Assembly (NCBI RefSeq): GCF_016862435.1 | Contig: NZ_BOMY01000035.1 | Location: 62,001-126,000 of the forward strand | Source of the DNA: Paractinoplanes tereljensis | Lineage (GTDB): Bacteria; Actinomycetota; Actinomycetes; Mycobacteriales; Micromonosporaceae | Reading direction: 5' to 3' | Length of the DNA: 64,000 nucleotides | In this document: positions 1 through 8,468 of the stretch, piece after piece | Layout of the letters: every line of letters begins with the position of its first letter | Position numbering within the stretch: the stretch's first letter is position 1 | Made by a program: the position numbers and the translations under genes | The notes under the pieces: model-generated | What the model was told of the DNA's origin: nothing | The model's database searches: none | What the model saw: only the letters and a program-made list of their open reading frames with translations

Positions 1-1
1 G

Positions 2-91
2 CGGCGGATGGGCCTGCTGACGGTCAACGACGACCTGCGACGGTCGGAGACCGAGGCCTCCACGGCGTACCGGAAACAGGCGAGCGCATGA
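2..91 (+). CDS. 3' end of an unidentified upstream gene
   Basis: An open frame enters from the left edge and ends at a TGA at 89-91, giving a 29-residue C-terminal tail that is charged and rich in Arg, Glu and Ala. Its stop overlaps the ATG of the GH2 glycosidase by 4 nt (ATGA), so the two are probably translationally coupled in one operon that starts outside the window. The tail is too short to name a family. A sugar-related enzyme or transporter component would fit the neighbours, but that is inference only. Confidence 0.6.
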   Translation, partial: RRMGLLTVNDDLRRSETEASTAYRKQASA

Positions 92-1812
92 CCGCCCCTC
101 GTCCGCAACTGGTTCGGGAGCACTGGGCCGACCTGTCCGGCGAGTGGCGGTTCGACTACGAACCGGACCGCTGGTCCCGGACCATCGTGGTGCCGTTCCC
201 GCCCGAGTCCGCGGCCTCCGGGATCGGCGACACCGAAGTCCACGACGTCCTCTGGTACGAGCGCGACATCCCCTGGGACACGATCCTCGCCGCCGGCTAC
301 CACCCGTCCCTGCGACCCCGACTGGTGGTGCGGTTCGGCGCGGTCGACTACCGCTGCACGGTCTGGCTCAACGGCGTTCGCCTGGGCGATCACGAGGGCG
401 GGCACACGCCGTTCGGCTTCGATGCTTCTTCGTTAAAACCCGATCAAGATCAAACTCTGACGGTACGGGCGGAGGACCGAGCCGCCGACGTCGGGCAGCC
501 CCGGGGCAAACAGGACTGGCAGCGCGACGCGCACGTCATCTGGTACGACCGAACCTCCGGCATCTGGCAGCCGGTGTGGCTGGAGGCGACCGCCGCGGTG
601 GCGGTGGAGAGCCTGCACTGGACGGCCGACCTGCCGGCCGCCACGGTGCGGGCCGAGATCGGGCTCAACCGGCCGCCGGAGCCGGGGACCTCGTGCGAGA
701 TCGAGCTGCGGCACGACGACTGGCCGATCGGCGCGATCCGGGTTCCGGTCACCGGGCAGCGCACGGTCGCCACGATCACGCTGCCCGGCCAGCAGAACGG
801 GCAGGCGTACGAGGATCTGCTCTGGTCACCCGAGCGGCCCACCCTGATCGACGCGACGGTCCGGGTCGGCGGGGACGAGGTCACGTCGTACCTGGGCCTG
901 CGGTCGGCCGCCGTGGCCGACGGCCACTTCCTGCTCAACGACCGCCCCTACTACCTGCGGTCGGTGCTGAGCCAGGGTTTCTGGCCCTCCTCGCACCTGG
1001 CCGCGCCCAGTGCACAGGCCATCGAGGAGGAGGTCCGGCTCATCCTGAGCCTCGGCTTCAACACCGCCCGCGTCCATCAGAAGGTCGAGGACCCCCGGTT
1101 CCTGTACTGGGCCGACCGGCTCGGCCTGCTGGTCTGGGGTGAGGCGCCGGCCGCCTACGAGTTCTCCCCCACCGCCGTCGCCCGGACCACCCGCGAGTGG
1201 CTGGAGGTGCTGGAGCGGGACCGGTCGCACCCGTCGATCGTCACCTGGGTGCCGCACAACGAGAGCTGGGGCATCCAGCACGTGGCGCACGACCCGCGCC
1301 AGGCCGCCTTCGTCCGCGGCCTGTACGAGCTGACCCACGCGATCGACGGCACCCGGCCGGTGATCGCCAACGACGGGTGGGAGCACGTGGGCTCCGACAT
1401 CCTGTCCGTGCACGACTACGACGACGATCCGGCCACGCTGCGCGAACGCTACGGCCCGGGGGCCCGCGAGCGCCTGTCCGACGGGATCGGCCCGGCGGGA
1501 CGGCGGATGCGCGTACGCGATCCGATCTCGCCGTCCGCACCGCTGATGCTTACCGAGTTCGGCGGCATCAAGTTCGCGCCGGACGGCGCGGGCTCCTGGG
1601 GTTACTCGGCGGCCGGGTCGGCCGAGCAGTTCGCCGCGCAGCTCACCGCGCTGTATGCCGCGCTGCGCGCGTCGCCCGAGCTGGCCGGCACCTGTTACAC
1701 CCAGCTGACCGACACCATGCAGGAGGCCAACGGCCTGGTCACCGCCGACCGGACGCCGAAGCTGGACGTGGCGCTGATCCGCTCCATCGTCTCAGGCACC
1801 GCACCCGCATGA
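88..1812 (+). CDS. Glycoside hydrolase family 2 enzyme (beta-galactosidase/beta-glucuronidase type)
   Basis: Likely cytoplasmic retaining glycosidase of 574 residues. No signal peptide is visible. The N-terminal part has the GH2 sugar-binding jelly-roll pattern (RFGAVDYRCTVWLNG near residues 90-106), followed by an Ig-like region and a C-terminal TIM barrel. The barrel carries the family acid/base glutamate in HNESWG (Glu392) and a nucleophile glutamate in LTEFGG (Glu490). It is shorter than LacZ and close to the beta-glucuronidase length. The ATG overlaps the stop of the upstream gene. The 3' end runs 21 nt into the convergent LacI gene. Substrate cannot be deduced. Family assignment is firm. 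Confidence 0.85.
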   Translation: MTAPRPQLVREHWADLSGEWRFDYEPDRWSRTIVVPFPPESAASGIGDTEVHDVLWYERDIPWDTILAAGYHPSLRPRLVVRFGAVDYRCTVWLNGVRLGDHEGGHTPFGFDASSLKPDQDQTLTVRAEDRAADVGQPRGKQDWQRDAHVIWYDRTSGIWQPVWLEATAAVAVESLHWTADLPAATVRAEIGLNRPPEPGTSCEIELRHDDWPIGAIRVPVTGQRTVATITLPGQQNGQAYEDLLWSPERPTLIDATVRVGGDEVTSYLGLRSAAVADGHFLLNDRPYYLRSVLSQGFWPSSHLAAPSAQAIEEEVRLILSLGFNTARVHQKVEDPRFLYWADRLGLLVWGEAPAAYEFSPTAVARTTREWLEVLERDRSHPSIVTWVPHNESWGIQHVAHDPRQAAFVRGLYELTHAIDGTRPVIANDGWEHVGSDILSVHDYDDDPATLRERYGPGARERLSDGIGPAGRRMRVRDPISPSAPLMLTEFGGIKFAPDGAGSWGYSAAGSAEQFAAQLTALYAALRASPELAGTCYTQLTDTMQEANGLVTADRTPKLDVALIRSIVSGTAPA

Positions 1813-2826
1813 CTGGCGGTAGCGGAAGCTGACCTCGACGTCGCGGCGGGTCCACTCGGCCGGCTTGCCGTCGATCAGCTTCAGCAGCCGCTCGGTCGCC
1901 GCCACGGCCATCTCCTCGGCCGGAACGCTCACGGTGGAGATGGCCGGGGTGGTGACCCGGGACAGTCCGAAGTCGTCGAAGCCGATCAGCGCGACCTCGG
2001 ACGGCACCGCGCGGCCACGCGACCGCAGCGCGGTCAGCGCGCCGAACGCCATGTCGTCGTTGGCCGCCACGATCCCGTCGTAGGTGTCGCCCAGGCCGTC
2101 GACGAGCGCGTGACCGCGCTCCTCACTGAAATCACCCTCCAGGACGATCGCGTCCGCCCCGATCCCGTACGCCGTGACCGCCTCGAGGAAGCCGTCCCGC
2201 CGGTCGACGCCGGTCTGATGGTCGAGCGGCCCGGTCAGGTGCAGCAGGCGGCGCCGCCCGTGCACCTCGATCAGGTGCTCGGTCGCCGCCCGGGAGGCGC
2301 TGCGGTCGTCCACCCCGATCGTGATCGCGTCGGTCAGCTGCGGGAAGTTGCCGATCAGCACCAGCGGGAGGCCGCTGGCCAGCAGCCGGTCGACGGTCTC
2401 GTCCTCGATCGCGGCACTGGTCAGGATGGCCCCGTCGGCGCTGTTGGAGCGCATCACCCGCTCGTAGGCGGTGAGCCCGCGGGCGGTGTCGGCGTTGGTG
2501 GCGATCAGCACCTGGGTGTCGTGGTCGTTGGCCACCGAGGTCACGCCGCTGAGCACATGCATGAAGTAGCTGTGCCCGAACACGTGCCGCGAGGTGGTCG
2601 GGACGATCAGGGCGATGGCGCCGGCCCGTTGCTTGCGCAGGGCCCGCGCCGCCGAACTGCCGACGTAACCGAGCTCGGCCGCCACTCGCCGGACCGCTTC
2701 CTTGGTGGCCGGGCTGATCCGGTCGCTGTCGGCCAGCGCCATCGAACACGCCGCCGGGGTGATGCCCACCCGGGCGGCGACGTCCCGCAGCGTGACCCGT
2801 TTGCCCGTCGCGCTCTTGGCCGCCAC
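1792..2826 (-). CDS. LacI-family transcriptional regulator
   Basis: A 344-residue LacI/GalR repressor. The N-terminal helix-turn-helix (about residues 10-56, VTLRDVAARVGITPAACSMA) is followed by the hinge and a periplasmic-binding-protein-like sugar sensor domain (about 65-335). The tail contains CGCG-type cysteines. The start is GTG at 2826 with a GGGGAGG ribosome site 8-9 nt upstream. It is convergent with the GH2 gene and overlaps it, so it probably regulates that sugar operon rather than the steroid genes on its other side; this is inference. A 10-bp palindrome lies in its own promoter. Confidence 0.88.
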   Translation of the reverse strand: MAAKSATGKRVTLRDVAARVGITPAACSMALADSDRISPATKEAVRRVAAELGYVGSSAARALRKQRAGAIALIVPTTSRHVFGHSYFMHVLSGVTSVANDHDTQVLIATNADTARGLTAYERVMRSNSADGAILTSAAIEDETVDRLLASGLPLVLIGNFPQLTDAITIGVDDRSASRAATEHLIEVHGRRRLLHLTGPLDHQTGVDRRDGFLEAVTAYGIGADAIVLEGDFSEERGHALVDGLGDTYDGIVAANDDMAFGALTALRSRGRAVPSEVALIGFDDFGLSRVTTPAISTVSVPAEEMAVAATERLLKLIDGKPAEWTRRDVEVSFRYRQSCGCGA

Positions 2827-2847
2827 GCCCGTGCCTCCCCGCTTGAT

Positions 2848-2857
2848 CGATTAATCG
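2848..2857. promoter_or_regulatory. Palindrome CGATTAATCG upstream of the lacI-type gene
   Basis: A perfect 10-bp palindrome 22 nt upstream of the LacI-type start codon, inside the short gap between it and choA. Position and symmetry would suit an autoregulatory operator, but the CG-centred core usual for LacI operators is missing, so the assignment is weak. Confidence 0.25.
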
Positions 2858-2872
2858 TAGCGGCTCAGCGGT

Positions 2873-4435
2873 TTATCCGTCGGTGGTGAGAATCTTCTCC
2901 AGGTTTCGCTCGGCCAGGGCGGTGATCGTGACGAACGGGTTGACCCCGGTGCTGCCGGGGATCAGCGAGCCGTCCACCACGTAGAGCCCCGGGTAACCGG
3001 GCAGCCGGCCGTAGTTGTCGGTGGCCTGGTTGAGCACGCAGCCGCCGAGCGGGTGGTAGGTGAGGTCGTCGGCCCACACCTTGTTCGAGCCGAACAGGTC
3101 GCTGCGGTAGACGGTGGACTGGGCCTTGTTGATGGTGTCGAAGACCCGTTTGGCCGCGGCGATGGCCGGTGCGTTCTGCGCCGTCTGCCAGCTCAGCCCG
3201 ACCGAGCCGGTCGACGAGTTCCAGGTGAACTGGCCCCGGTTGGGGTTCTTGGTGATGGCCAGATAGAGGCTGATCCACAGCTCGGTGCCGGCCGGGAACG
3301 GCGCGATCTCGGCGAAGACCGGCCCGGCGGTGTCGGCCCAGTTGTCGATGCCCATGGCCGGCATCCCGGACTGCAGGGCGCCGGTGGTGTTCCAGATGTG
3401 GTTGGCCCGGGCGACCATCACGTTGCCGTTGTTGCCCCAGCCCTGGCCGACCGCGGCCGGAAGGTTGGGCAGTTTGCCCTGGGCCCGCATCGCGACCAGC
3501 AGCTTGCTGGTGCCGACGCTGCCGGCCGCGAAGAACACCCGGTCGGCCCGGACCGTCTTGGTGGCCACCGTGGCCCCGACGGTGTCGATCTGGTTCATCG
3601 TCACGGCGTAACCGCCGAGCGGATCGGGGGCGACCGCGGTGACCTGATGCTGGGCGGTGACGGTCAGCCGGCCGGTGGCGGCCGCGGCAGCCAGGTAGGT
3701 CTTGTCCAGTGACCGCTTGCCGTAGTTGTTGCCGTAGATGACCTCGCTGTCCAGCGCCGACCGGGTGACCGTGCCGGCCTGCTCCTTCTTCATGTACTCG
3801 AAGTCGTACACGTTGTTCAGGAACGTGGTGGTGTAGCCGGACGCCTGGGCCTGGGCGCGACTGACCCGCGCGTACTGATAGCAGTCCGCGGTCTCGAACC
3901 AGGCGGTGTCGATGGCGTTGACGCCCAGCCCCGCGTTGGCCCGGGGAAAATACGTGTCGTACATCGAGGCGACGTCGACCGACGGCAGGATCTCGGCGAA
4001 GTAGGACCGCTTGGGCACCACCGCCATCCCGCCATTGACCAGCGAGCCGCCGCCGACCCCACGCCCCTGGTAGACCCGGATGCCGGCGAACTTCTCGGAG
4101 TCGAGCACGCCGGTGTACTTGGGGATCGACTTGTTGACTCCGATGCCGAGGAAGTAGCCGAGCGGCTGGTCGGTGGTGGTGCGCAGCCAATACGACCGCT
4201 GGTCGGGGTTGAGCATGTCGCAGAAGACGTTGCCGTCCGAGCCGGGGGTGTTCCAGTTCATCCCCATCTCGACGACGACGGTGGCGATCCCGGCCTGGGT
4301 CAGCCGCAGCGCGGCCACCGCGCCGCCGTAACCGCTGCCGATGACCAGGGCGGGCACGTGGTCGCCGTTGGCCAGCGCGGCGGCGGCCGGGACGGCGAGC
4401 GCCGCCGCTTTCAGAAGGGTGCGACGACGTACCAT
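2873..4435 (-). CDS. choA: Type I (GMC, FAD non-covalent) cholesterol oxidase, exported
   Basis: Oxidises the 3-beta-hydroxyl of cholesterol and isomerises the product to cholest-4-en-3-one with O2 reduction. The 520-residue protein aligns along its length with Streptomyces/Brevibacterium ChoA. Visible landmarks are the FAD motif GSGYGG (33-38), YQGRGVGGGSLVNGG, and the catalytic residues corresponding to Streptomyces Glu361, His447 and Asn485: Glu376 (FAEIAP), His461 (YHPLGGC) and Asn499 (GVNPF). The N-terminus RRRTLLKAAALAVPAAAALA is a short twin-arginine-type signal, so export is predicted. It starts 1 nt after the kstD stop, so the pair is probably coupled and driven by the kstD promoter. 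Confidence 0.93.
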   Translation of the reverse strand: MVRRRTLLKAAALAVPAAAALANGDHVPALVIGSGYGGAVAALRLTQAGIATVVVEMGMNWNTPGSDGNVFCDMLNPDQRSYWLRTTTDQPLGYFLGIGVNKSIPKYTGVLDSEKFAGIRVYQGRGVGGGSLVNGGMAVVPKRSYFAEILPSVDVASMYDTYFPRANAGLGVNAIDTAWFETADCYQYARVSRAQAQASGYTTTFLNNVYDFEYMKKEQAGTVTRSALDSEVIYGNNYGKRSLDKTYLAAAAATGRLTVTAQHQVTAVAPDPLGGYAVTMNQIDTVGATVATKTVRADRVFFAAGSVGTSKLLVAMRAQGKLPNLPAAVGQGWGNNGNVMVARANHIWNTTGALQSGMPAMGIDNWADTAGPVFAEIAPFPAGTELWISLYLAITKNPNRGQFTWNSSTGSVGLSWQTAQNAPAIAAAKRVFDTINKAQSTVYRSDLFGSNKVWADDLTYHPLGGCVLNQATDNYGRLPGYPGLYVVDGSLIPGSTGVNPFVTITALAERNLEKILTTDG

Positions 4436-4436
4436 C

Positions 4437-6188
4437 TCAGGCCCCCTCGGCGATGTTGTTGGCGGCGATGTAGCCGAACGTCATGGCGGGTCCGATGGTG
4501 GAGCCCGCACCCGCGTAGCTGTGTCCCATCACGGCGGCGCTGGAGTTGCCCGCCGCGTACAGCCCGGGGATGACCGAGCCGTCGGCCCGCACCACCCGGG
4601 AGCCGGGGTCGGTGCGCAGGCCGCCCTTGGTGCCGAGGTCGCCCGGCACGATCTTGCAGGCGTAGTACGGCGCCAGCCAGAGCGGCGCGAGGCAGGAGTT
4701 CGGGGTAACCGCGGGGTCGGTGTAGTAGTGGTCGTAGGCGCTGTCGCCGCGGTGGAAGTCGGTGTCCTTACCGGTGCGGGCGAACCCGTTGAACCGGGAG
4801 ACGGTGCCGGACAGCGCCGAGGCCGGCACGCCGATCTTGGCGGCCAGCCCGTTGAGGGTCCAGTCCTTGACGACCGCCCCCGACGAGTACCAGTCGTCCG
4901 GGAACGGCAGCGCGGGCGAGACGTCCCGGAACAGGTACCGGTTGCGGTAGTTCTGGTCGAAGATCAGCCAGGACGGGATGTCCTTCTTGGCGTACATGAC
5001 GTGCACGACGTCGCTGTACGGCGCGGCCTCGTTGACGAAGCGCACCCCGGCGTCGTTGACGATCAGGCTGCCCGGCAGGGTGCGCTCGGCCAGGCAGAAG
5101 TACGGCTCGCCGGGCAGCGGGATGGCCGGGCCCCACCACGAGTCGTCGAGGAAGTCGGTGGCCGCCCCGGCCCGCAGGCCGGCCTGGATGCCGTCGCCGG
5201 TGTTCTCCTTGGCGCCCACCGTCCAGTCGACGCCGATCGGCTGCTCCTGATAGGCCAGCCGCATCGACAGGTTGTGCTCGAAGCCGCCGGCCGCCACCAG
5301 GACGCCCCGGTTGGCGGTGATGCCGGTGGCGACCCCGTTGCGGGTGACCACGACGCCGGTGACCCGCCCACTGGTGTTGATCTGCAGGTCGACCAGCGGG
5401 GTGTTCAGCCAGACCGGCACGCCCGCGCCGGCCAGCCCGGCCCGCAGCGCCCCGGCCAGCGCCTGCCCCATGGTCAGCGGCGTCTTCCCGGCCAGCACGG
5501 CCGCGGTGTAGCGGGCCACGCACTCGGCCGCGACGGCCGTGCCCTTGAGGTTGACCAGCGCCAGGTTGAGCCACTTGTAGTCGGCGCTGAACACCGACAG
5601 GCCGGCCGGCGTCGCCAGGTAGGCCGGGTTGAGATTGGCCAGTTCCGCGCCGAGCAGCTTGCCGTCGAACAGGTCGGGCTCGATCGAGCGGCCGCGCGCG
5701 ATGCCGCCGGGCAGCTCCGGGTAGTAGTCCGAGTAGCCGTCCATGTAGCGGAACCGCAGCGGGCTGTTCGCCATCACGAACGAGATCATCGGCGGCCCGT
5801 TGTCGAGGAACGCCTTCTGCTTGGCGGTCGGGACGTCCCCGCCCACCACCGCGGCGAGATAGGTGGCCGCCTTGGCCGGCGTGTCCGGCACCCCGGCGGC
5901 CAGGATGACCTCGTTGTTGGGGATCCAGATGCCGGCGCCGGACCGGGCGGCCGAGCCGCCGAAGGTCGGGGCCTTCTCCACCACCAGAACGCTGAGGCCG
6001 CGTTTGGCGGCGCGCAGCGCCGCGGTCATGCCCGCGGCACCACAACCGATAACCACGATGTCGTACGCCGATTGGGCCGCCGCTTGGGCCGCCGCCGGGT
6101 TTCCCAGTGCGGAAGAACCGGCCACCAGGCCGGTTCCGATGGCTGCGGCGCCGGTGAGGACCTGGCGCCGTTTGAGGTGAGCGGACAT
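4437..6188 (-). CDS. kstD: 3-ketosteroid delta1-dehydrogenase with Tat signal
   Basis: FAD enzyme that introduces the C1-C2 double bond into 3-keto-4-ene steroids such as AD or 9OHAD. It has 583 residues, longer than the usual ~510-560 because of an N-terminal extension with twin arginines and a hydrophobic stretch (KRRQVLTGAAAIGTGLVAG, about 6-24) ending in Ala-rich cleavage-like sequence. The Rossmann motif GCGAAG is at 48-53 and the family motif GGSAARSGAGIWIP follows. Active-site counterparts of KstD1 Tyr119, Tyr487 and Gly491 are probably Tyr152/155, Tyr558 and Gly562 in MGHSYAGAG. Most described KstDs are intracellular or membrane-associated, so a Tat signal is notable. A KstR-type box lies 24 nt upstream. 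Confidence 0.9.
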   Translation of the reverse strand: MSAHLKRRQVLTGAAAIGTGLVAGSSALGNPAAAQAAAQSAYDIVVIGCGAAGMTAALRAAKRGLSVLVVEKAPTFGGSAARSGAGIWIPNNEVILAAGVPDTPAKAATYLAAVVGGDVPTAKQKAFLDNGPPMISFVMANSPLRFRYMDGYSDYYPELPGGIARGRSIEPDLFDGKLLGAELANLNPAYLATPAGLSVFSADYKWLNLALVNLKGTAVAAECVARYTAAVLAGKTPLTMGQALAGALRAGLAGAGVPVWLNTPLVDLQINTSGRVTGVVVTRNGVATGITANRGVLVAAGGFEHNLSMRLAYQEQPIGVDWTVGAKENTGDGIQAGLRAGAATDFLDDSWWGPAIPLPGEPYFCLAERTLPGSLIVNDAGVRFVNEAAPYSDVVHVMYAKKDIPSWLIFDQNYRNRYLFRDVSPALPFPDDWYSSGAVVKDWTLNGLAAKIGVPASALSGTVSRFNGFARTGKDTDFHRGDSAYDHYYTDPAVTPNSCLAPLWLAPYYACKIVPGDLGTKGGLRTDPGSRVVRADGSVIPGLYAAGNSSAAVMGHSYAGAGSTIGPAMTFGYIAANNIAEGA

Positions 6189-6211
6189 AGAAGCTCCTCA
6201 GACGTTGGAGC

Positions 6212-6225
6212 TGTAACGCGTTCTA
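6212..6225. promoter_or_regulatory. KstR-type operator upstream of kstD-choA
   Basis: TGTAACGCGTTCTA matches the KstR palindrome TAGAACnnGTTCTA at 10 of its 12 defined positions and keeps the core AACnnGTT. It lies between the stop of the F420 oxidoreductase gene and the kstD start, so kstD-choA probably has its own KstR-controlled promoter. Confidence 0.75.
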
Positions 6226-6249
6226 CTATCGAACGCGCTGGCGCTCGTG

Positions 6250-7293
6250 TCAAAGGGATGCGTCTATGAGAACGTGTTTCAGTTCCTCGACATCCTTGAC
6301 TCGCTCGGCCCGGGTCGCCGCCAACGGCGACACCAGCAGCGTGGTGACCCCGGCGGCGGCCAGCTCGGCCACCCGGTCGCGCAACTCGGCCGGCCCGGCG
6401 ACAAGCGCGGTGGCGTGCACCAGCCGCTCCGGGACCGCGGCCGCCGCCTCGGCCCGCCGCCCGCTCAGGAACAGCTCCTGGATCGTCGCGGCCTCGTCCG
6501 GATAGCCGTACCGGCGAACCAGGTCGTTGGAGAAGTTCTTTCCGCGCGCACCCATCCCGCCGATGTAGAGGGCGAGCTGGGCACGATGCCGGGCCAGCAG
6601 CTCGGCGGTCGGTTCGGCCACCGCGAACGGCAGCGGCACCATGATGTCCAGCGGCCCGAGCGCCGGGTCGCGGCGAGCTCGGCCCTCGGCCAGCGCCGGG
6701 CCGAACACCTCCGGCAGCGCCGCCGGGTCCAGGAAGAGCGCCTGCCAGCCCTCGGCGATCTCGGCGGCGAGCGCGACGTTGCGCGGGCCCATCGCGGCCA
6801 GCAGGATCGGGATGCGGTCGCGGACCGGCCGGTTGATCAGCTTGAGCGGCTTACCCAGGCCGCCGGGCAGCGGGATGCGATAGTGCTCCCCCTGATGCAC
6901 CAGGGTCTCCCGGCGCCACACCGTCCGGCAGATGTCGACGAGCTCCCGGGTGCGGGCCAGCGGCGCGTCGTACGCCACCCCGTGGAAACCCTCGATCACC
7001 TGCGGCCCGGAGGCGCCCAGGCCGAGCGAGAACCGGCCGCCGGAGACGTAGTCGAGGCCGGCCGCGGTCATCGCGGTCAGCGTCGGGGTGCGGGTGTAGA
7101 GCTGCATGACACCGGACGCGAGCTGCATCCGGTTGGTGCGGGCGGCCAGGTAGCCGAGCTGGCTGACGGCGTCGAAGCTGTACGCCTCGGGCACCACCAC
7201 CAGGTCGGCCCCGGCCGCCTCGAACTCCACGACCTCCTCGACCGCGTGCGCGAAGCCCTCTCCGCTGTATCCCAACTGAATGCCCAGCCGCAT
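6250..7293 (-). CDS. LLM-class F420-dependent oxidoreductase
   Basis: A 347-residue luciferase-like monooxygenase-family protein, a TIM barrel that typically uses F420 or FMN. Family features include the N-terminal MRLGIQLGY strand, LDYVSGGRFSLGLGASGP near residues 80-97 and MGPRNVALAAEIAEGW in the middle. The gene follows the Zn-dependent ADH with a 1-nt gap and is presumably co-transcribed with it. F420-dependent LLM enzymes recur in actinobacterial steroid regulons (for example Rv3520c), but the substrate is unknown. A degenerate KstR-like sequence lies in its last codons and probably has no separate role. Confidence 0.85.
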   Translation of the reverse strand: MRLGIQLGYSGEGFAHAVEEVVEFEAAGADLVVVPEAYSFDAVSQLGYLAARTNRMQLASGVMQLYTRTPTLTAMTAAGLDYVSGGRFSLGLGASGPQVIEGFHGVAYDAPLARTRELVDICRTVWRRETLVHQGEHYRIPLPGGLGKPLKLINRPVRDRIPILLAAMGPRNVALAAEIAEGWQALFLDPAALPEVFGPALAEGRARRDPALGPLDIMVPLPFAVAEPTAELLARHRAQLALYIGGMGARGKNFSNDLVRRYGYPDEAATIQELFLSGRRAEAAAAVPERLVHATALVAGPAELRDRVAELAAAGVTTLLVSPLAATRAERVKDVEELKHVLIDASL

Positions 7294-7294
7294 G

Positions 7295-8383
7295 TCACGC
7301 GCCCGCGTCGTGCACGATCACCTGCCGGATCACGTCGCCCCGGCCGAGTGCGGCGAGGGCGTCGTCGACCTGCTCGAGTCGCAGCCGGTGGCTCACCATG
7401 CCCTCCAGGTCGAGGTGCCCGGACCGCCACAGCGCGATCAGCCGGGGGAAGTCGCGCAGCGGGAAGGCCGACCCGTACAGCGAGGAGAGGATCCGCTTGC
7501 CCTCGAAGAGCAGCTCGAACGGGTTGAACTCGACCTGATGCTCGGCCCGGCCGGCGCCGACCACCACGACGGCACCGCCGCGGCGGGTCGCGGTCCACGC
7601 CGTACGCAAGGTCTGCGGAAGCGCGACCACGTCGAAGGCGTAATCGAATCCCTCGCCGCCGGTGATCTCGGTGGTCAGGTCGCTGAGCTGGTCGGGGGTG
7701 ACCGCGTGGGTGGCGCCGAAGCGGCGGGCCACGGCCAGCTTCTCCGGCACGGTGTCGACGGCCACGATGATCGGCGCGCCGGAGAGCCGGGCGCCCTGGA
7801 TGGCCGAGATGCCCACCCCGCCGCAGCCGATGACCACGGCCGTCTCGCCCGGGCGCAGCTGCGCGGTGTTGACCACCGCGCCCACCCCGGTCATCACGCC
7901 GCAGCCGACCAGGGCGGCCACCTCGTACGGCACGTCGGGCTCGATCTGCACCGCGCCGATTCGCGGGACCACCATCTCCTCGGCGAAGGCGCCGCAGCCG
8001 GCCATCCCGAAGATGGGCAGGTCACCGGCCATGAACCGGGGCATCACGTAGCCGGTCAGCACGTGGGTCATGCAGAGATAGGGCATGCCGCGCACGCACT
8101 CGGCGCAGGTGCCGCAGGACGGCAGCCAGTTGACGATCACCCGGTCACCCTCGGCCAGATCGTCGACGCCCTCGCCGACCTCGATCACGTCGCCGGCCGC
8201 CTCGTGGCCGAGCACCACCGGCACCGGCTGGGGCAGCCCACCGTCGCGGGCGGACTGGTCGGAGTGGCAGACACCGGCCGCGCGCACCCGGATCCGGATC
8301 TCCCCCGGGCCTGGACCCAGCACGGTCACGTCGTCACGAATATCGAGTTTCTCGCCGAGGTCATGGAGTACAGCGGCGCGCAT
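7295..8383 (-). CDS. Zinc-dependent medium-chain alcohol dehydrogenase
   Basis: NAD(P)-dependent alcohol/aldehyde oxidoreductase of 362 residues. Catalytic zinc ligands are Cys39 (GVCHSD), His60-Glu61 (GHEAAG) and the cysteine in GCGVMTGVG. The structural zinc lobe is Cys90, 93, 96 and 104 (CGTCAEC...C). The nucleotide fold has GCGGVG. It is the first gene of a minus-strand run ADH-LLM-kstD-choA and is divergent from kstR2. A perfect KstR-type palindrome begins 19 nt upstream. A role in oxidising a side-chain alcohol such as the C26 alcohol made by CYP125 is plausible but not shown. Confidence 0.87.
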   Translation of the reverse strand: MRAAVLHDLGEKLDIRDDVTVLGPGPGEIRIRVRAAGVCHSDQSARDGGLPQPVPVVLGHEAAGDVIEVGEGVDDLAEGDRVIVNWLPSCGTCAECVRGMPYLCMTHVLTGYVMPRFMAGDLPIFGMAGCGAFAEEMVVPRIGAVQIEPDVPYEVAALVGCGVMTGVGAVVNTAQLRPGETAVVIGCGGVGISAIQGARLSGAPIIVAVDTVPEKLAVARRFGATHAVTPDQLSDLTTEITGGEGFDYAFDVVALPQTLRTAWTATRRGGAVVVVGAGRAEHQVEFNPFELLFEGKRILSSLYGSAFPLRDFPRLIALWRSGHLDLEGMVSHRLRLEQVDDALAALGRGDVIRQVIVHDAGA

Positions 8384-8401
8384 GTCTCACCCCTCTTAAA
8401 C

Positions 8402-8415
8402 TAGAACGCGTTCTA
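8402..8415. promoter_or_regulatory. Perfect KstR-type operator between ADH and kstR2
   Basis: TAGAACGCGTTCTA is a complete 14-bp palindrome of the KstR class. It lies 19 nt from the ADH start and 53 nt from the kstR2 start, so it could act on either divergent promoter. Confidence 0.9.
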
Positions 8416-8438
8416 CGCTAGGCGTCGCCTTCGGGCCG

Positions 8439-8452
8439 AGCAAGCGTTTGGG
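8439..8452. promoter_or_regulatory. Degenerate KstR2-type box upstream of kstR2
   Basis: AGCAAGCGTTTGGG matches the KstR2 consensus AnCAAGnnCTTGnT at 8 of 10 defined positions. It lies 16 nt before the kstR2 GTG, a position suited to autoregulation, as known for KstR2 in mycobacteria. Confidence 0.5.
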
Positions 8453-8468
8453 CAAGTAGGATCGGACG

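Noticed and set aside
4341..6269. Long plus-strand frame opposite kstD
   Set aside because: It is antisense to a gene with a clear FAD domain and full-length family match; its Arg/Gly/Val-rich product fits no family and is typical of high-GC shadow frames.
6268..6281. GAGAACGTGTTTCA as a second kstD operator
   Set aside because: It matches only 9 of 12 defined positions and lies inside the last codons of the F420 oxidoreductase gene; kept as a weak possibility only.
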